DNA from: Rhizobium rhizogenes
Lineage (GTDB): Bacteria; Pseudomonadota; Alphaproteobacteria; Rhizobiales; Rhizobiaceae
Direction: 5' to 3'
Assembly (NCBI RefSeq): GCF_002005205.3
Contig: NZ_CP019701.2
Location: 186,001 to 250,000, forward strand
DNA length: 64,000 bases
A program made the position numbers and the translations under genes. The notes below the pieces were generated by a model that did no database searches, had not been told where the DNA came from, and saw nothing but the letters and a program-made list of their open reading frames with translations. Positions 1-7,644 of the stretch are shown piece after piece (position 1 is the first letter of the stretch; the number at the start of each line of letters is the position of its first letter).

Positions 1-86
1 GCCGTCGCCTGCGTGATCGACAGGACGGAGACGTCGTCCTTGCATGGCGTGGCGGTTTCGATGTGCGGCGTGGCAAATGGTTTCAC
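1..86 (-). CDS. Partial unknown gene, 5' end only
   Basis: A GTG start at the right end is preceded by a good ribosome binding site (AAGGGAGAA, then TTCCTC). The 28 codons seen begin VKPFATPHIETATP and stay open to the window edge. I do not recognise the protein. It lies downstream of murA on the same strand but is separated from it by a strong stem-loop, so it may be a separate transcription unit. The reading is based only on start context and an open frame over a very short stretch. Confidence 0.35.
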   Translation of the reverse strand, partial: MKPFATPHIETATPCKDDVSVLSITQAT

Positions 87-126
87 GAGGAATTCTCCCT
101 TCGCCGCCTCGCGTCGATTGTCATGA

Positions 127-163
127 AATCCACCCGGTTGCGCTGACAGCCGGGTGGATTTTT
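127..163. terminator. Stem-loop terminator after murA
   Basis: A perfect 11-bp inverted repeat (AATCCACCCGG / CCGGGTGGATT) encloses a 12-nt loop, directly downstream of the murA stop codon. A run of five T follows on the plus strand; on the minus strand only ATTT follows. It probably ends murA transcription and may act in both directions. Confidence 0.6.
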
Positions 164-172
164 CAGTCGGTA

Positions 173-1465
173 TCAGTCGCTGACGCGTTCGACCAGAGCG
201 CCGCAGCGGGTGAGCTTTTCTTCAAGACGTTCGAAACCGCGATCGAGGTGATAGACCCGCGAAACCATGGTCTCGCCTTCGGCCACGAGGCCGGCGATGA
301 CCAGTGACACGGAAGCGCGCAGGTCGGTCGCCATCACAGGTGCGCCCTTCAGGCGGGAAACGCCTTCGATGCGGGCCATCTGGCCGGAGAGCGAAATCTT
401 CGCGCCGAGGCGCGCCAGTTCCTGCACGTGCATGAAGCGGTTTTCGAAGATGGTTTCGGTAATGTGCGAAACGCCCTGCGACCGGGTCATCAGCGCCATG
501 AACTGCGCCTGCAGGTCGGTCGGGAAGCCGGGGAAGGGTTCTGTGACGATATCGACCGGCTGGATGCCATTGCCGTTGCGCACCACCCGAAGGCCGGTCT
601 CGGTTTCGCTGATCGTGGCACCGGCAAGCCGCAGCGTATCGAGTGCATTGTCCAGCAGCGATGCGCGCGTGCCTTCCAGCACCACGTCACCGCCGGCCAT
701 GGCAACCGCCATGGCATAGGTGCCGGTTTCGATACGGTCCGGCAGAACCCGGTGGCGTGCGCCGGAAAGCGAGGTGACGCCCTCGATGGTGATGGTGGAG
801 GTGCCCGCACCTTCGATCTTCGCGCCCATGGCTGTCAGGCACTGGGCCAGATCGACCACTTCCGGCTCGCGGGCGGCGTTGTGGATGACGGTTGTGCCGC
901 GGGCAAGGCTGGCGGCCATCAGCATCACATGCGTCGCGCCGACGGACACTTTGGGGAAGGTGTAAACCGCGCCGATGAGGCCGCCCTTCGGGGCGCTGGC
1001 GTTGATGTAACCGCCATCGATCTCCATCGTCGCGCCGAGTGCCTCGAGGCCCTCGATGAACAGGTCGACCGGACGTGTGCCGATGGCGCATCCGCCGGGC
1101 AGCGAAACGCGTGCACGGCCTTCACGCGCCAGAAGCGGGCCGATGACCCAGAAGCTTGCGCGCATCTTGGATACCAGCTCGTAAGGAGCGGTGGTATCGA
1201 CAATGGTGCGGCAGGTGAAGTGCACGGTACGGGAATAGGCTTCGCCCTGGCTTTCGCGGCGGCCGTTGACGGAAATATCGACGCCGTGATTGCCGAGAAT
1301 ACGGATGAGCTGCTCCACGTCAGCCAGGTGCGGCACGTTTTCGAGCGTCAGCGTGTCGCTGGTCAGAAGCGATGCGATCATCAACGGCAGGGCGGCGTTT
1401 TTTGCGCCGGAGATGGGTATGATGCCGTTGAGCTTGTTGCCACCCGTGATTCTGATGCGATCCAT
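173..1465 (-). CDS. murA: UDP-N-acetylglucosamine 1-carboxyvinyltransferase MurA
   Basis: First committed step of peptidoglycan synthesis in the cytoplasm: transfer of enolpyruvate from PEP to UDP-GlcNAc, the target of fosfomycin. The 430-residue length is normal for the family. Visible landmarks are Lys22 in the N-terminal AKNAALP motif, the catalytic cysteine Cys126 in [10 protein letters not shown] (Cys115 in the E. coli enzyme), and the FPTDLQAQF motif carrying the catalytic aspartate. The start has the ribosome binding site AGGGA 3 nt before ATG. It is followed by a terminator and precedes an unrelated gene, so it is probably monocistronic or shares a promoter with the small gene upstream. 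Cys at the active site predicts fosfomycin sensitivity at the enzyme level. Confidence 0.97.
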   Translation of the reverse strand: MDRIRITGGNKLNGIIPISGAKNAALPLMIASLLTSDTLTLENVPHLADVEQLIRILGNHGVDISVNGRRESQGEAYSRTVHFTCRTIVDTTAPYELVSKMRASFWVIGPLLAREGRARVSLPGGCAIGTRPVDLFIEGLEALGATMEIDGGYINASAPKGGLIGAVYTFPKVSVGATHVMLMAASLARGTTVIHNAAREPEVVDLAQCLTAMGAKIEGAGTSTITIEGVTSLSGARHRVLPDRIETGTYAMAVAMAGGDVVLEGTRASLLDNALDTLRLAGATISETETGLRVVRNGNGIQPVDIVTEPFPGFPTDLQAQFMALMTRSQGVSHITETIFENRFMHVQELARLGAKISLSGQMARIEGVSRLKGAPVMATDLRASVSLVIAGLVAEGETMVSRVYHLDRGFERLEEKLTRCGALVERVSD

Positions 1466-1567
1466 GCGTCCCTACGGGCCTGTGCCCGCCTTTCTTTATC
1501 GTGCCTTGCGGAAGGCGCGTCCTTAGACGAATTTCCGCGGCGTTTCAATTTTATGCTGATGAATTCT

Positions 1568-1834
1568 CTATGAGGATGATTCGTCCGTTTTTGCGGCAGG
1601 CAGGCCGATCGTCTCGTCGGCATCGCCGGCGCGGCGTGCGCGAAGCTGCTGTTTGCGCTTCAAAAGATTCTCCCGAAGCTTTTTCGCCGCCCGCGCCTTG
1701 CGCTCCGCCTCACGCTCGCGCGCCTTTTCGCCCGGGCCAGCCTGCTGGTTGCCTGCCGCCGTCAAGGCCGACGGCTCCGCGGCGGCATCAGCGCCAACCG
1801 CCAGCTTTGCCTGTTTGTCATGATGTTCGTTCAT
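1568..1834 (-). CDS. Small basic hypothetical protein
   Basis: An 88-residue protein with an alanine-rich N-terminal half and a strongly charged helix around residues 35-68 (REREAERKARAAKKLRENLL and on, rich in Lys and Arg). No transmembrane segment or signal peptide. It lies 100 bp upstream of murA on the same strand and could be cotranscribed. The ribosome binding site is weak. The composition resembles small basic proteins found beside murA in other rhizobia, but that is recollection and not a match. Function unknown; a nucleic-acid-binding role is only suggested by charge. Confidence 0.55.
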   Translation of the reverse strand: MNEHHDKQAKLAVGADAAAEPSALTAAGNQQAGPGEKAREREAERKARAAKKLRENLLKRKQQLRARRAGDADETIGLPAAKTDESSS

Positions 1835-1989
1835 AAATTCAGCAATATCCGAAAAATGTATTTTTCAACAGGGGGCACGCTTTTTTGCTCCACTTGATCA
1901 AGAATATCGTTTTGCGACTTGCGCTCGTCAAAAACCTATGGCAATAGGCCGCCACGCTTGATGCTGAAGCAAACGCTTCGGCACCGGAT

Positions 1990-2064
1990 GCTGCTATAGC
2001 TCAGGGGTAGAGCACTCCCTTGGTAAGGGAGAGGCCGAGAGTTCAAATCTCTCTAGCAGCACCA
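1990..2064 (+). tRNA. tRNA-Thr (anticodon GGT)
   Basis: A complete 75-nt cloverleaf: acceptor stem GCTGCTA/TAGCAGC with discriminator A and an encoded CCA end. The anticodon arm is CTCCC-TTGGTAA-GGGAG with GGT as anticodon, and the T arm is GAGAG/CTCTC around TTCAAAT. The D arm contains GCTCAGGGGTAGAGC. It decodes ACC and ACU codons. A gene boundary: murA and its neighbour lie to the left, the flagellin cluster to the right. Confidence 0.95.
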
Positions 2065-2173
2065 TTTTCCCCGTCAAATCAGATATTTCCGCACCGGCCA
2101 TTGCCGCATCTGTTTTGCGCGACGCAATCTGCATGTTCTGCCACACAGTCCGAGCAGGTCCCTGCAAACGGGA

Positions 2174-2201
2174 AAACCGCGCTTCCTGTGAAGCGCGGTT
2201 T
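2174..2201 (-). terminator. Terminator at the end of flaC
   Basis: Perfect 11-bp stem (AAACCGCGCTT / AAGCGCGGTTT) with a 6-nt loop, 65 bp after the flaC stop codon. On the minus strand the stem ends in TTTT followed by CCCGTTTG. A shorter 6-bp stem-loop (GCCCGT / ACGGGC, 2244-2260) lies closer to the stop codon. Confidence 0.65.
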
Positions 2202-2265
2202 CCGTATCCGAATATTCTGTTGCTGCCAGAGCGGGACGAAACCGCCCGTAGCCAACGGGCGCCGC

Positions 2266-3477
2266 TTACTGGCGGAATAGCGACAGGATATTTTCGGAGC
2301 TGGTATTGGCGATGGAGAGCGACTGGATGGCCAGCTGCTGCTGCGTCTGGAGCGCCTTGAGCTTGGTGGATTCCTCGTTCATATCCGCGTCGACGAGGCG
2401 GCCGATGCCCTTGTCGATGGAGTCGGTCAGCTTGGAGACGAAGTCTTCCTGTATGGCGATACGCATGGAGATGGAGCCAAGATCGGCAGTTGCGCTGGTG
2501 ATTGCCTCTAGTGCTGCGTCGGTTGCACGAACCATGACGTCGAGCTCTTCGTTGCTCAGAGTTCTTATGTCGACGGTGTCGAGCGATGCCGCGGCTGTTA
2601 CAACCGTTCCTGCGGGAATGGGAGTTACATCGACTACCCACTGGTTGGCGCCAGCATTGCTGGTTGCGGCGATCTCCTGCCCGGGGTTGGAAGCTGCTGC
2701 GACGGCTTTAACCCATACGCCGTTGACCTTCACATAATCACCCGCTGCTGCACCACCTGCAACGGCCGTGGTGACGTTTGCATAGTTCCCTTCGAATGTG
2801 GCGCCGGATTTGATGAGGCTGTCGACGGAATTGGTGAGAACGGCATGCTCGCTGATTGTGCCGCTGGTGTTGATCTTCAAGGTCGTGGACGCAGGAGTGA
2901 CGTTGAAGACGCGATCGATAATACCGAGCTGGCCCCCTTCGTCAAAAAGAACCGTCGTGCTGTCCAGTTGATAATCGATCTTTTTAACAGATACGGAGCC
3001 GTCTGCCGTGCGGATGAAGGAGCCAACGACGTTTTTGGTAACTGCATTGCCGGTAGCTGAGGTCAAATCCGCCTGAAGCCAGTTTTCGCCGGAAAAGGAG
3101 GCGGAAGAGGAGATACTGCGTAACTGTTCTTGCAGTTGCGAGATTTCTTCCTGGATTTTGCTTCTGTCTACGCCTTCTTCCGTCGCCGCAACCATCTTCG
3201 CCTTGACCTGCTTTACGACTTCGACCGCCGATTCCATGGCGGAATAAGCCGTGTCGACCTTTGCCGCGCCAAGACCGAGAGCGTCCTGAACTGCGGAGAG
3301 CGCCATGTTGTCAGAGCGCATTGTGGTGGCGATTGACCAGTAGGCCGCATTGTCGGAAGCCGTGCCTACGCGCAGTCCCGAGGAAACGCGGCTTTGTGTC
3401 GTTTCCATTTTCGCATCGATAGACCGCAAGGTCTGGAGAGCTGCCATTGCGGAGATATTGGTCAGAATGCTGGTCAT
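2266..3477 (-). CDS. flaC: Flagellin FlaC
   Basis: Structural subunit of the flagellar filament, exported through the flagellar type III apparatus. The 403-residue protein begins MTSILTNISAMAALQTLR and has the conserved N-terminal flagellin domain (SSGLRVGTASDNAAYWSI, residues about 32-50) and C-terminal domain (ADMNEESTKLKALQTQQQLA). Between them is a variable region with YVKVNGVWVKAV. The start chosen is the ATG with AAGGGG upstream; an earlier in-frame TTG or GTG would add 35 residues unlike any flagellin. It is one of three tandem flagellin genes, each with its own promoter region and terminator. The paralogue letter follows the Agrobacterium order as I recall it and could be swapped. Confidence 0.88.
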   Translation of the reverse strand: MTSILTNISAMAALQTLRSIDAKMETTQSRVSSGLRVGTASDNAAYWSIATTMRSDNMALSAVQDALGLGAAKVDTAYSAMESAVEVVKQVKAKMVAATEEGVDRSKIQEEISQLQEQLRSISSSASFSGENWLQADLTSATGNAVTKNVVGSFIRTADGSVSVKKIDYQLDSTTVLFDEGGQLGIIDRVFNVTPASTTLKINTSGTISEHAVLTNSVDSLIKSGATFEGNYANVTTAVAGGAAAGDYVKVNGVWVKAVAAASNPGQEIAATSNAGANQWVVDVTPIPAGTVVTAAASLDTVDIRTLSNEELDVMVRATDAALEAITSATADLGSISMRIAIQEDFVSKLTDSIDKGIGRLVDADMNEESTKLKALQTQQQLAIQSLSIANTSSENILSLFRQ

Positions 3478-3507
3478 CTTTGTGCCCCTTGATTGGCTAA
3501 TGGAGAA

Positions 3508-3531
3508 GGGACATTCCGGGATCGCCGGGAA
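3508..3531 (-). promoter_or_regulatory. Conserved hairpin in the flaC leader
   Basis: On the minus strand TTCCCGG-CGATC-CCGGAA forms a short hairpin (CCGG/CCGG plus two A-T pairs around a bulged C). It is followed by ATGTCCC and lies 31 nt before the start codon. The same hairpin and the 12-mer CCGGAATGTCCC occur before flaB and flaA with different loop bases. It is a candidate site for post-transcriptional control, for example by FlbT. Confidence 0.5.
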
Positions 3532-3572
3532 CGATTGAGCGGCCTGATGCCTGTTAACCTCTTTTTCGTCTT

Positions 3573-3620
3573 GGTTAACCAATCGTTTCGATGGGCCTTT
3601 TCTAAGGCTCGAATGGTTAA
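3573..3620 (-). promoter_or_regulatory. flaC promoter region with CtrA-like half-site
   Basis: Contains a block CGTTTCGATGGGCCTT (3584-3599) that recurs almost unchanged before flaB (5059-5073). It also holds ATGGTTAA (3613-3620), the complement of the CtrA half-site TTAACCAT, and TTAACC copies at 3554 and 3575. Positions relative to the start codon (about -107 and -136) match those before flaB. Promoter function is inferred from conservation. Confidence 0.45.
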
Positions 3621-3681
3621 CAAAACCTAAAGCGCAAACTGGAAAAATTAATAAATGTGAATGGCGACGATCCGGGTAAAC

Positions 3682-3722
3682 AAAAAAGGCCGCGCTTTCG
3701 AAAAAGCGCGGCCCGTTTTTTT
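3682..3722 (-). terminator. Terminator at the end of flaB
   Basis: Perfect 11-bp stem GGCCGCGCTTT / AAAGCGCGGCC with a CGAA loop. Six A on the left and seven T on the right make it a good intrinsic terminator in both directions. It lies 15 bp after the flaB stop codon. Confidence 0.88.
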
Positions 3723-3736
3723 GGATTTTGTGCCGA

Positions 3737-4948
3737 TTAACGGAAGAGCGACAGGATGCTCTCCGAAGAGCTGTTTGCGATCGAAAGCGACTGGATGGCC
3801 AGCTGCTGCTGAGTCTGCAGAGCCTTGAGCTTGGTGGACTCTTCGTTCATTTCAGCGTCGACCAGACGTCCAACACCCGAGTCGATCGAGTCGGTCAGCT
3901 TGGAGACGAAGTCTTCCTGCAGGCCGATACGCATGGAGATCGAGCCGAGGTCTGCAGCGGCGCTCGTCATGTCCTTCAGGGCGGCGTCAACGGCCTTCAT
4001 CATCTGGTTGATCTGCGTGCCGGATAGGCCGATGATGTTGATACCGTCGAGAGAGGTTACGGCAGGCGTCGTGGTCGGTGCATTGGCCGTGGCGACGATC
4101 CAGCTTGCTGCTGCCGGCGTAGTGGTGGTAGCAGCGATTTCCTGCGTGGGAGCGGTGGTTGCGTTAGCAGCCAGAACCCATGTGCCCTCGACCTTAACGT
4201 AGTCGCCGACACCTGCGCCACCAGCAGCGGCGGTCGTTACGCTTGCGTAGTTGCCCTGGAATGCAGCGCCGGATTTGATGAGGCTGTCGATGGAGAAGGA
4301 CTTTACAGTAACTTCGGAAGTCACGCCGCCGGTGTTGATGCTGAGCGTAACGCCATCTTCTGCGACTGTGTAGACCTTGTCCAGGATACCGGTCTTCGTG
4401 CCCGTTGCACGGGTATCGAAGAGAACGCTATCGGTGTCGAGAGTGTAGTCGATCTTCTTGACGGAAACGATACCGTTGGCATCACGAACGAAGGAACCGA
4501 CGACATCTTTGGTGACGGTGCCACCAGCAACGGAAAGGTCTGCCTGCAGCCAGTTTTCGCCAGAGAACGAAGCTGCTTCGGAAATGCCGCGGAGCTGCTC
4601 CTGAAGCTGAGTGATTTCTTCCTGAACCTTGTTCTTGTCAACGCCGTCTTCAGTGGCGGCTACAAGCTTGGCCTTGATTTCCTTAACGACTTCGATAGCC
4701 GATTCCATACCGGCATAAGCCGTGTCAACCTTGGCTGCGCCGAGGCCGAGAGCGTCCTGAACGGCGGAAAGCGCCATGTTGTCGGAACGCATGGTGGTCG
4801 CGATAGACCAGTAAGCAGCGTTGTCGGATGCGGTGCCAACGCGCTGGCCGGAAGAGACGCGGCCCTGAGTGGCTTCCATGTCCTGACCGATAGAGCGCAG
4901 GGTCTGGAGCGCAGACATTGCTGCGATGTTGGTGAGAATGCTCGTCAT
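3737..4948 (-). CDS. flaB: Flagellin FlaB
   Basis: Second tandem flagellin, 403 residues, starting MTSILTNIAAMSALQTLR. N-terminal (SSGQRVGTASDNAAYWSI) and C-terminal (AEMNEESTKLKALQTQQQLA) filament-core domains are nearly identical to those of FlaC and FlaA. The central part carries a related module with YVKVEGTWVLA and QEIAATT. The ribosome binding site is AGGGG 10 nt before ATG. Own terminator at the 3' end and own upstream regulatory block. Probably a secondary filament subunit, since in agrobacteria FlaA is the major one; this is knowledge of the family and not shown here. Confidence 0.88.
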   Translation of the reverse strand: MTSILTNIAAMSALQTLRSIGQDMEATQGRVSSGQRVGTASDNAAYWSIATTMRSDNMALSAVQDALGLGAAKVDTAYAGMESAIEVVKEIKAKLVAATEDGVDKNKVQEEITQLQEQLRGISEAASFSGENWLQADLSVAGGTVTKDVVGSFVRDANGIVSVKKIDYTLDTDSVLFDTRATGTKTGILDKVYTVAEDGVTLSINTGGVTSEVTVKSFSIDSLIKSGAAFQGNYASVTTAAAGGAGVGDYVKVEGTWVLAANATTAPTQEIAATTTTPAAASWIVATANAPTTTPAVTSLDGINIIGLSGTQINQMMKAVDAALKDMTSAAADLGSISMRIGLQEDFVSKLTDSIDSGVGRLVDAEMNEESTKLKALQTQQQLAIQSLSIANSSSESILSLFR

Positions 4949-4982
4949 GATAAAGGTGCCCCTTGAATGGCTGATTAAAAAA

Positions 4983-5006
4983 GGGACATTCCGGTTTCAC
5001 CGGGAA
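4983..5006 (-). promoter_or_regulatory. Conserved hairpin in the flaB leader
   Basis: On the minus strand TTCCCGG-TGAAA-CCGGAA followed by ATGTCCC, 35 nt before the start codon. Stem identical to the one before flaC; the loop differs. Part of the three-copy leader element described under findings. Confidence 0.5.
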
Positions 5007-5048
5007 CGGCGCGCAGCGTCATGCTTGCTAACCAGCTGATTTTTAAAG

Positions 5049-5093
5049 GTTAGCTCGCCGTTTCGATGGCCTTAGCTAATCCCTGTTTGGTTA
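5049..5093 (-). promoter_or_regulatory. flaB promoter region
   Basis: Contains CGTTTCGATGGCCTTA (5059-5074), matching the flaC block, and TTGGTTAA (5087-5094), one base from the complement of the CtrA half-site. Distances to the start codon (111 and 139 nt) agree with flaC within a few bases. No clear sigma-70 boxes were recognised. Confidence 0.4.
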
Positions 5094-5190
5094 ATGAACC
5101 CCTAAGCAGGCAAGAAAACATCACATCTTTTGATTTAATTTTTCCACCCTTGCGTGCGCGCGCGTATCAAAAAGACATTAAAAAAAAGAT

Positions 5191-5224
5191 AAGGCCGCCC
5201 CTTTTTCAAGGGACGGCCTTATTT
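5191..5224. terminator. Stem-loop terminator between flaA and flaB
   Basis: AAGGCCG-CCCCTT / AAGGGA-CGGCCTT around a TTTC loop forms a long stem with one internal mismatch. Poly-A (seven A near 5180) lies on the left and ATTTT on the right. It lies 124 bp beyond the flaA stop codon and probably ends flaA transcription. The bases between it and flaA hold only a short AGCCC/GGGCT stem. Confidence 0.7.
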
Positions 5225-5347
5225 TGATTTGGCTGGTTCAGCCTTCCAGCCATTTCTTCTCTATCTCGTTGATTGTCCGGTCAGCCCCCGAACAGTCAGT
5301 TCGATATTAAATCCCCCAGCCCCAATGGGCTACGAGAATGCCGTTTA

Positions 5348-6532
5348 TTAACGGAACAGCGACAGGATGTTCTGCGAGTCGCTGTTTGCGATCGAGAGCG
5401 ACTGGATCGCCAGCTGCTGCTGGGTCTGCAGTGCCTTCAGGCGGGTAGACTCTTCGTTCATGTCGGCATCAACGAGACGTCCGACGCCCTTGTCGATGGA
5501 GCCCTTCAGCTTCGACGCGAAGTCTTCCTGCAGAGAGATACGGGAAGAGATCGAACCGAGCTGTGCGCCAGCGCTGGTCAGTTCGGTAAGAGACTTATCT
5601 ACCGCCTTGACCAGAGCAGAAAGCTGCGTGCCCGTCAGCGAGGAGATGTTCATGGAAAGAACCGAACCGGAGGCCGCAACCGTGCCTGCGCCGGCGTTGG
5701 TCGTGTCCACCATCCAGGTACCTGCCGTGATAGTGCCCGCAGCCGTGGTCGTGGATGCGATTTCCTGCGTTCCGGCGGAGGCAACTGCTTTAACCCACGA
5801 ACCTTCGACCTTTACGTAGTTGTCGGTAGCGGTCTTGGCGAAGTTACCCTGGAATTCTGCACCTGCCGTGGTCAGCGTATCCAGCGAGTAAGCCTGAACC
5901 GTGTGCTCGCTCAGGGTGCCGCCATCATTGATGGTCAGCGTGACGGTGTCGACGCCAACGTCCTGAACCTTGTCAAGAATACCGGTCTTGGTGCCCGTAG
6001 CGCGGGTATCGACGAGAACCTTGGACGCGTCCATGAGGTAGTCAATCGTCTTGACCGAAACAGTGCCGCCTTCGCGAACGAACGAACCGACGACAGACTT
6101 GGTGGTTGCAGCAGCAGAAAGGTCAGCCTTCAGCCAGTTTTCACCAGAGAACGAAGCCGATTCGACGATGCCCTTCAGCTGGTCCTGGAGCTGGGTGATT
6201 TCGCCCTGAATCTTGGTCTTGTCAGCAGACGATTCCTGAGCCGTTACCAGCTTGTTCTTGATCTGCTTGACGACGTCGATGACCGATTCCATACCGGCGT
6301 AAGCCGTGTCAACCTTGGCAGCGCCGAGGCCGAGTGCGTCCTGTACAGCGCCGAGCGCTTCGTTGTCGGAGCGCATAGTGGTCGCGATCGACCAGTAGGC
6401 AGCGTTATCGGAAGCGGAGCCAACCTTCAAACCCGAAGAAATGCGGCTCTGGGTGTCTTCCATGTTGGAAGAAATCGAACGCAGCGTCTGGAGAGCAGAC
6501 ATGGCGTTAATGTTGGTGAGAATGCTTGCCAT
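5348..6532 (-). CDS. flaA: Flagellin FlaA
   Basis: Third and right-most tandem flagellin, 394 residues, starting MASILTNINAMSALQTLR. The core signatures SSGLKVGSASDNAAYWSI and ADMNEESTRLKALQTQQQLA are present. The variable middle carries YVKVEGSWVKAV and QEIASTT. In Agrobacterium the first gene of this cluster encodes the major filament subunit; that role is assigned by position. Its upstream region differs from flaB and flaC: it is AT-rich and has four ATGGTTA-type repeats phased at 24 bp, suggesting stronger or separate control. The ribosome binding site is AGGGA 10 nt before ATG; an upstream in-frame ATG would add 15 unrelated residues. Confidence 0.9.
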   Translation of the reverse strand: MASILTNINAMSALQTLRSISSNMEDTQSRISSGLKVGSASDNAAYWSIATTMRSDNEALGAVQDALGLGAAKVDTAYAGMESVIDVVKQIKNKLVTAQESSADKTKIQGEITQLQDQLKGIVESASFSGENWLKADLSAAATTKSVVGSFVREGGTVSVKTIDYLMDASKVLVDTRATGTKTGILDKVQDVGVDTVTLTINDGGTLSEHTVQAYSLDTLTTAGAEFQGNFAKTATDNYVKVEGSWVKAVASAGTQEIASTTTAAGTITAGTWMVDTTNAGAGTVAASGSVLSMNISSLTGTQLSALVKAVDKSLTELTSAGAQLGSISSRISLQEDFASKLKGSIDKGVGRLVDADMNEESTRLKALQTQQQLAIQSLSIANSDSQNILSLFR

Positions 6533-6570
6533 AATAAATGTGTCCCTTGTTTTTACGAGATACTGGAGTG

Positions 6571-6597
6571 GGGACATTCCGGACTTGGTATTACCGG
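6571..6597 (-). promoter_or_regulatory. Conserved hairpin in the flaA leader
   Basis: On the minus strand CCGG-TAATACCAAGT-CCGG followed by AATGTCCCC, 39 nt before the start codon. The loop is longer than in flaB and flaC, while the stem and the downstream CCGGAATGTCCC 12-mer are conserved. Confidence 0.45.
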
Positions 6598-6737
6598 CCG
6601 CAACGTTTCGGCTTCATGCCACTCGGTTCAGAATTATTATGTTCTGGAAACCAAACACGCTGCGTGTGATTTGGAGTTTCCCAGCGAAAAATTGCACAAT
6701 TCTTAATTTTGGAACTCGCTTTTGTGATGAATTACTT

Positions 6738-6816
6738 ATGGTTATTTTTATGTTATTTAAAATGGTTACTTATTTCCTGCGGGATATGGTTATTTATTGC
6801 TTGGCAAAAATGGTAA
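6738..6816 (-). repeat. Four ATGGTTA-type repeats phased at 24 bp upstream of flaA
   Basis: ATGGTTA occurs at 6738, 6762 and 6786, and ATGGTAA at 6810: four units at exactly 24-bp steps in an AT-rich stretch 206-284 bp upstream of the flaA start. The first three continue as ATGGTTA(T/C)TT. The reverse complement TAACCAT matches seven bases of the CtrA half-site. Phased spacing suggests cooperative binding of a regulator on one face of the DNA. The rest of the interval between flaA and fliP (6598-6832) holds no gene that I can support. Confidence 0.6.
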
Positions 6817-6832
6817 CCAAAGCATTAAAACG

Positions 6833-6854
6833 ATAAAACCCCACGGCCGTGGGG
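6833..6854 (-). terminator. Terminator of the fliP operon
   Basis: Perfect palindromic stem CCCCACGG/CCGTGGGG followed on the minus strand by TTTTATCG. Lies about 50 bp beyond the fliP stop codon, the last gene of the flgB-to-fliP block. Confidence 0.85.
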
Positions 6855-6906
6855 CTGAGGGGTTAAGAAACAGGGTTAATGCGTGTCAGTGCGGCACGGA
6901 TGCCTG

Positions 6907-7644
6907 TCAGTTGAACGATCTGACGAGGCTGCCGACGAGCAGGTTCCAGCCGTCGATCAGTACGAAAAACAGGATCTTGAACGGCAGGGAAATCGAGGTG
7001 GGCGGCAGCATCATCATGCCCATGGCCATGGTGATGGTGGCAACGATCAGATCGATGACGAGGAATGGCAGGATGATAAGGAAACCGATCTCGAAACCGC
7101 GCCGGATTTCCGACAGCATGAAGGCCGGAACGAGCACGCGGTAGTCAACGACATTGTCGGTCATCACTCCCTGTCCGCGCTCGCGGGCAATATCCACGAA
7201 GAGCTTCAGATCCTTGTCACGCGTGTTGGCGTTCATGAAGGTGCGGAACGGTTCGGCGATGCGCTGAATGGCCTGCTGTTCGTTGATCTGGTTCTGCAGC
7301 AGCGGCTGCACGCCGTCGGTCCAGGCTTTGTCGAAGGTGGGCGACATGACGTAGAAGGTCATGAACATCGCCATCGACAGCAGGATCATGTTGGAGGGTG
7401 TCGAGGCAAGCCCCATGCCGGAGCGCAGGATCGAAAAGGCGATCACGAAGCGCGGAAAGCTCGTGACCATGATCAGGATGCCCGGCGCGACGGAGAGGAC
7501 CGTCAGAAGGCCGAAGGTGCGGATGATCCATGCCGCGACGGATCCGTCTATCTGCGTGTTGAACAGATCGGACGGAAATTGCTGGGCGTTGGCAAGGCCC
7601 GGCAAGGCGAGGAGGACGGCAATGGTTACAAGAAATCGAATCAT
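6907..7644 (-). CDS. fliP: Flagellar type III export gate protein FliP
   Basis: Inner-membrane component of the FliPQR export gate through which rod, hook and filament proteins pass. The 245-residue protein has an N-terminal signal-like segment (residues 1-21, ending LANAQQ), membrane helices around 40-75 and 80-100, and two C-terminal helices after residue 180. Typical motifs MVTSFPRFVIAFSILR and MLSEIRRGFEIGFLIILPF are present. The start overlaps the fliL stop by ATGA, so translation is probably coupled. Last gene of the flgB-to-fliP transcription unit, followed by a terminator. Confidence 0.96.
   Translation of the reverse strand: MIRFLVTIAVLLALPGLANAQQFPSDLFNTQIDGSVAAWIIRTFGLLTVLSVAPGILIMVTSFPRFVIAFSILRSGMGLASTPSNMILLSMAMFMTFYVMSPTFDKAWTDGVQPLLQNQINEQQAIQRIAEPFRTFMNANTRDKDLKLFVDIARERGQGVMTDNVVDYRVLVPAFMLSEIRRGFEIGFLIILPFLVIDLIVATITMAMGMMMLPPTSISLPFKILFFVLIDGWNLLVGSLVRSFN

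Noticed and set aside
428..1573. 381-codon open frame on the plus strand
   Set aside because: Antisense to murA, with no ribosome binding site and no family similarity.
3478..3582. Upstream extension of flaC by 35 codons
   Set aside because: The added residues are unlike any flagellin N-terminus and would cover the conserved leader hairpin; the internal ATG has its own ribosome binding site.
5273..6706. 477-codon open frame on the plus strand
   Set aside because: Antisense to flaA. Similar antisense frames occur opposite the other flagellins, as expected from shared codon use.
6738..6816. CRISPR array
   Set aside because: The repeated unit is only 7-10 bp with no conserved long repeat or spacers of constant length; it is better read as a phased binding-site array.
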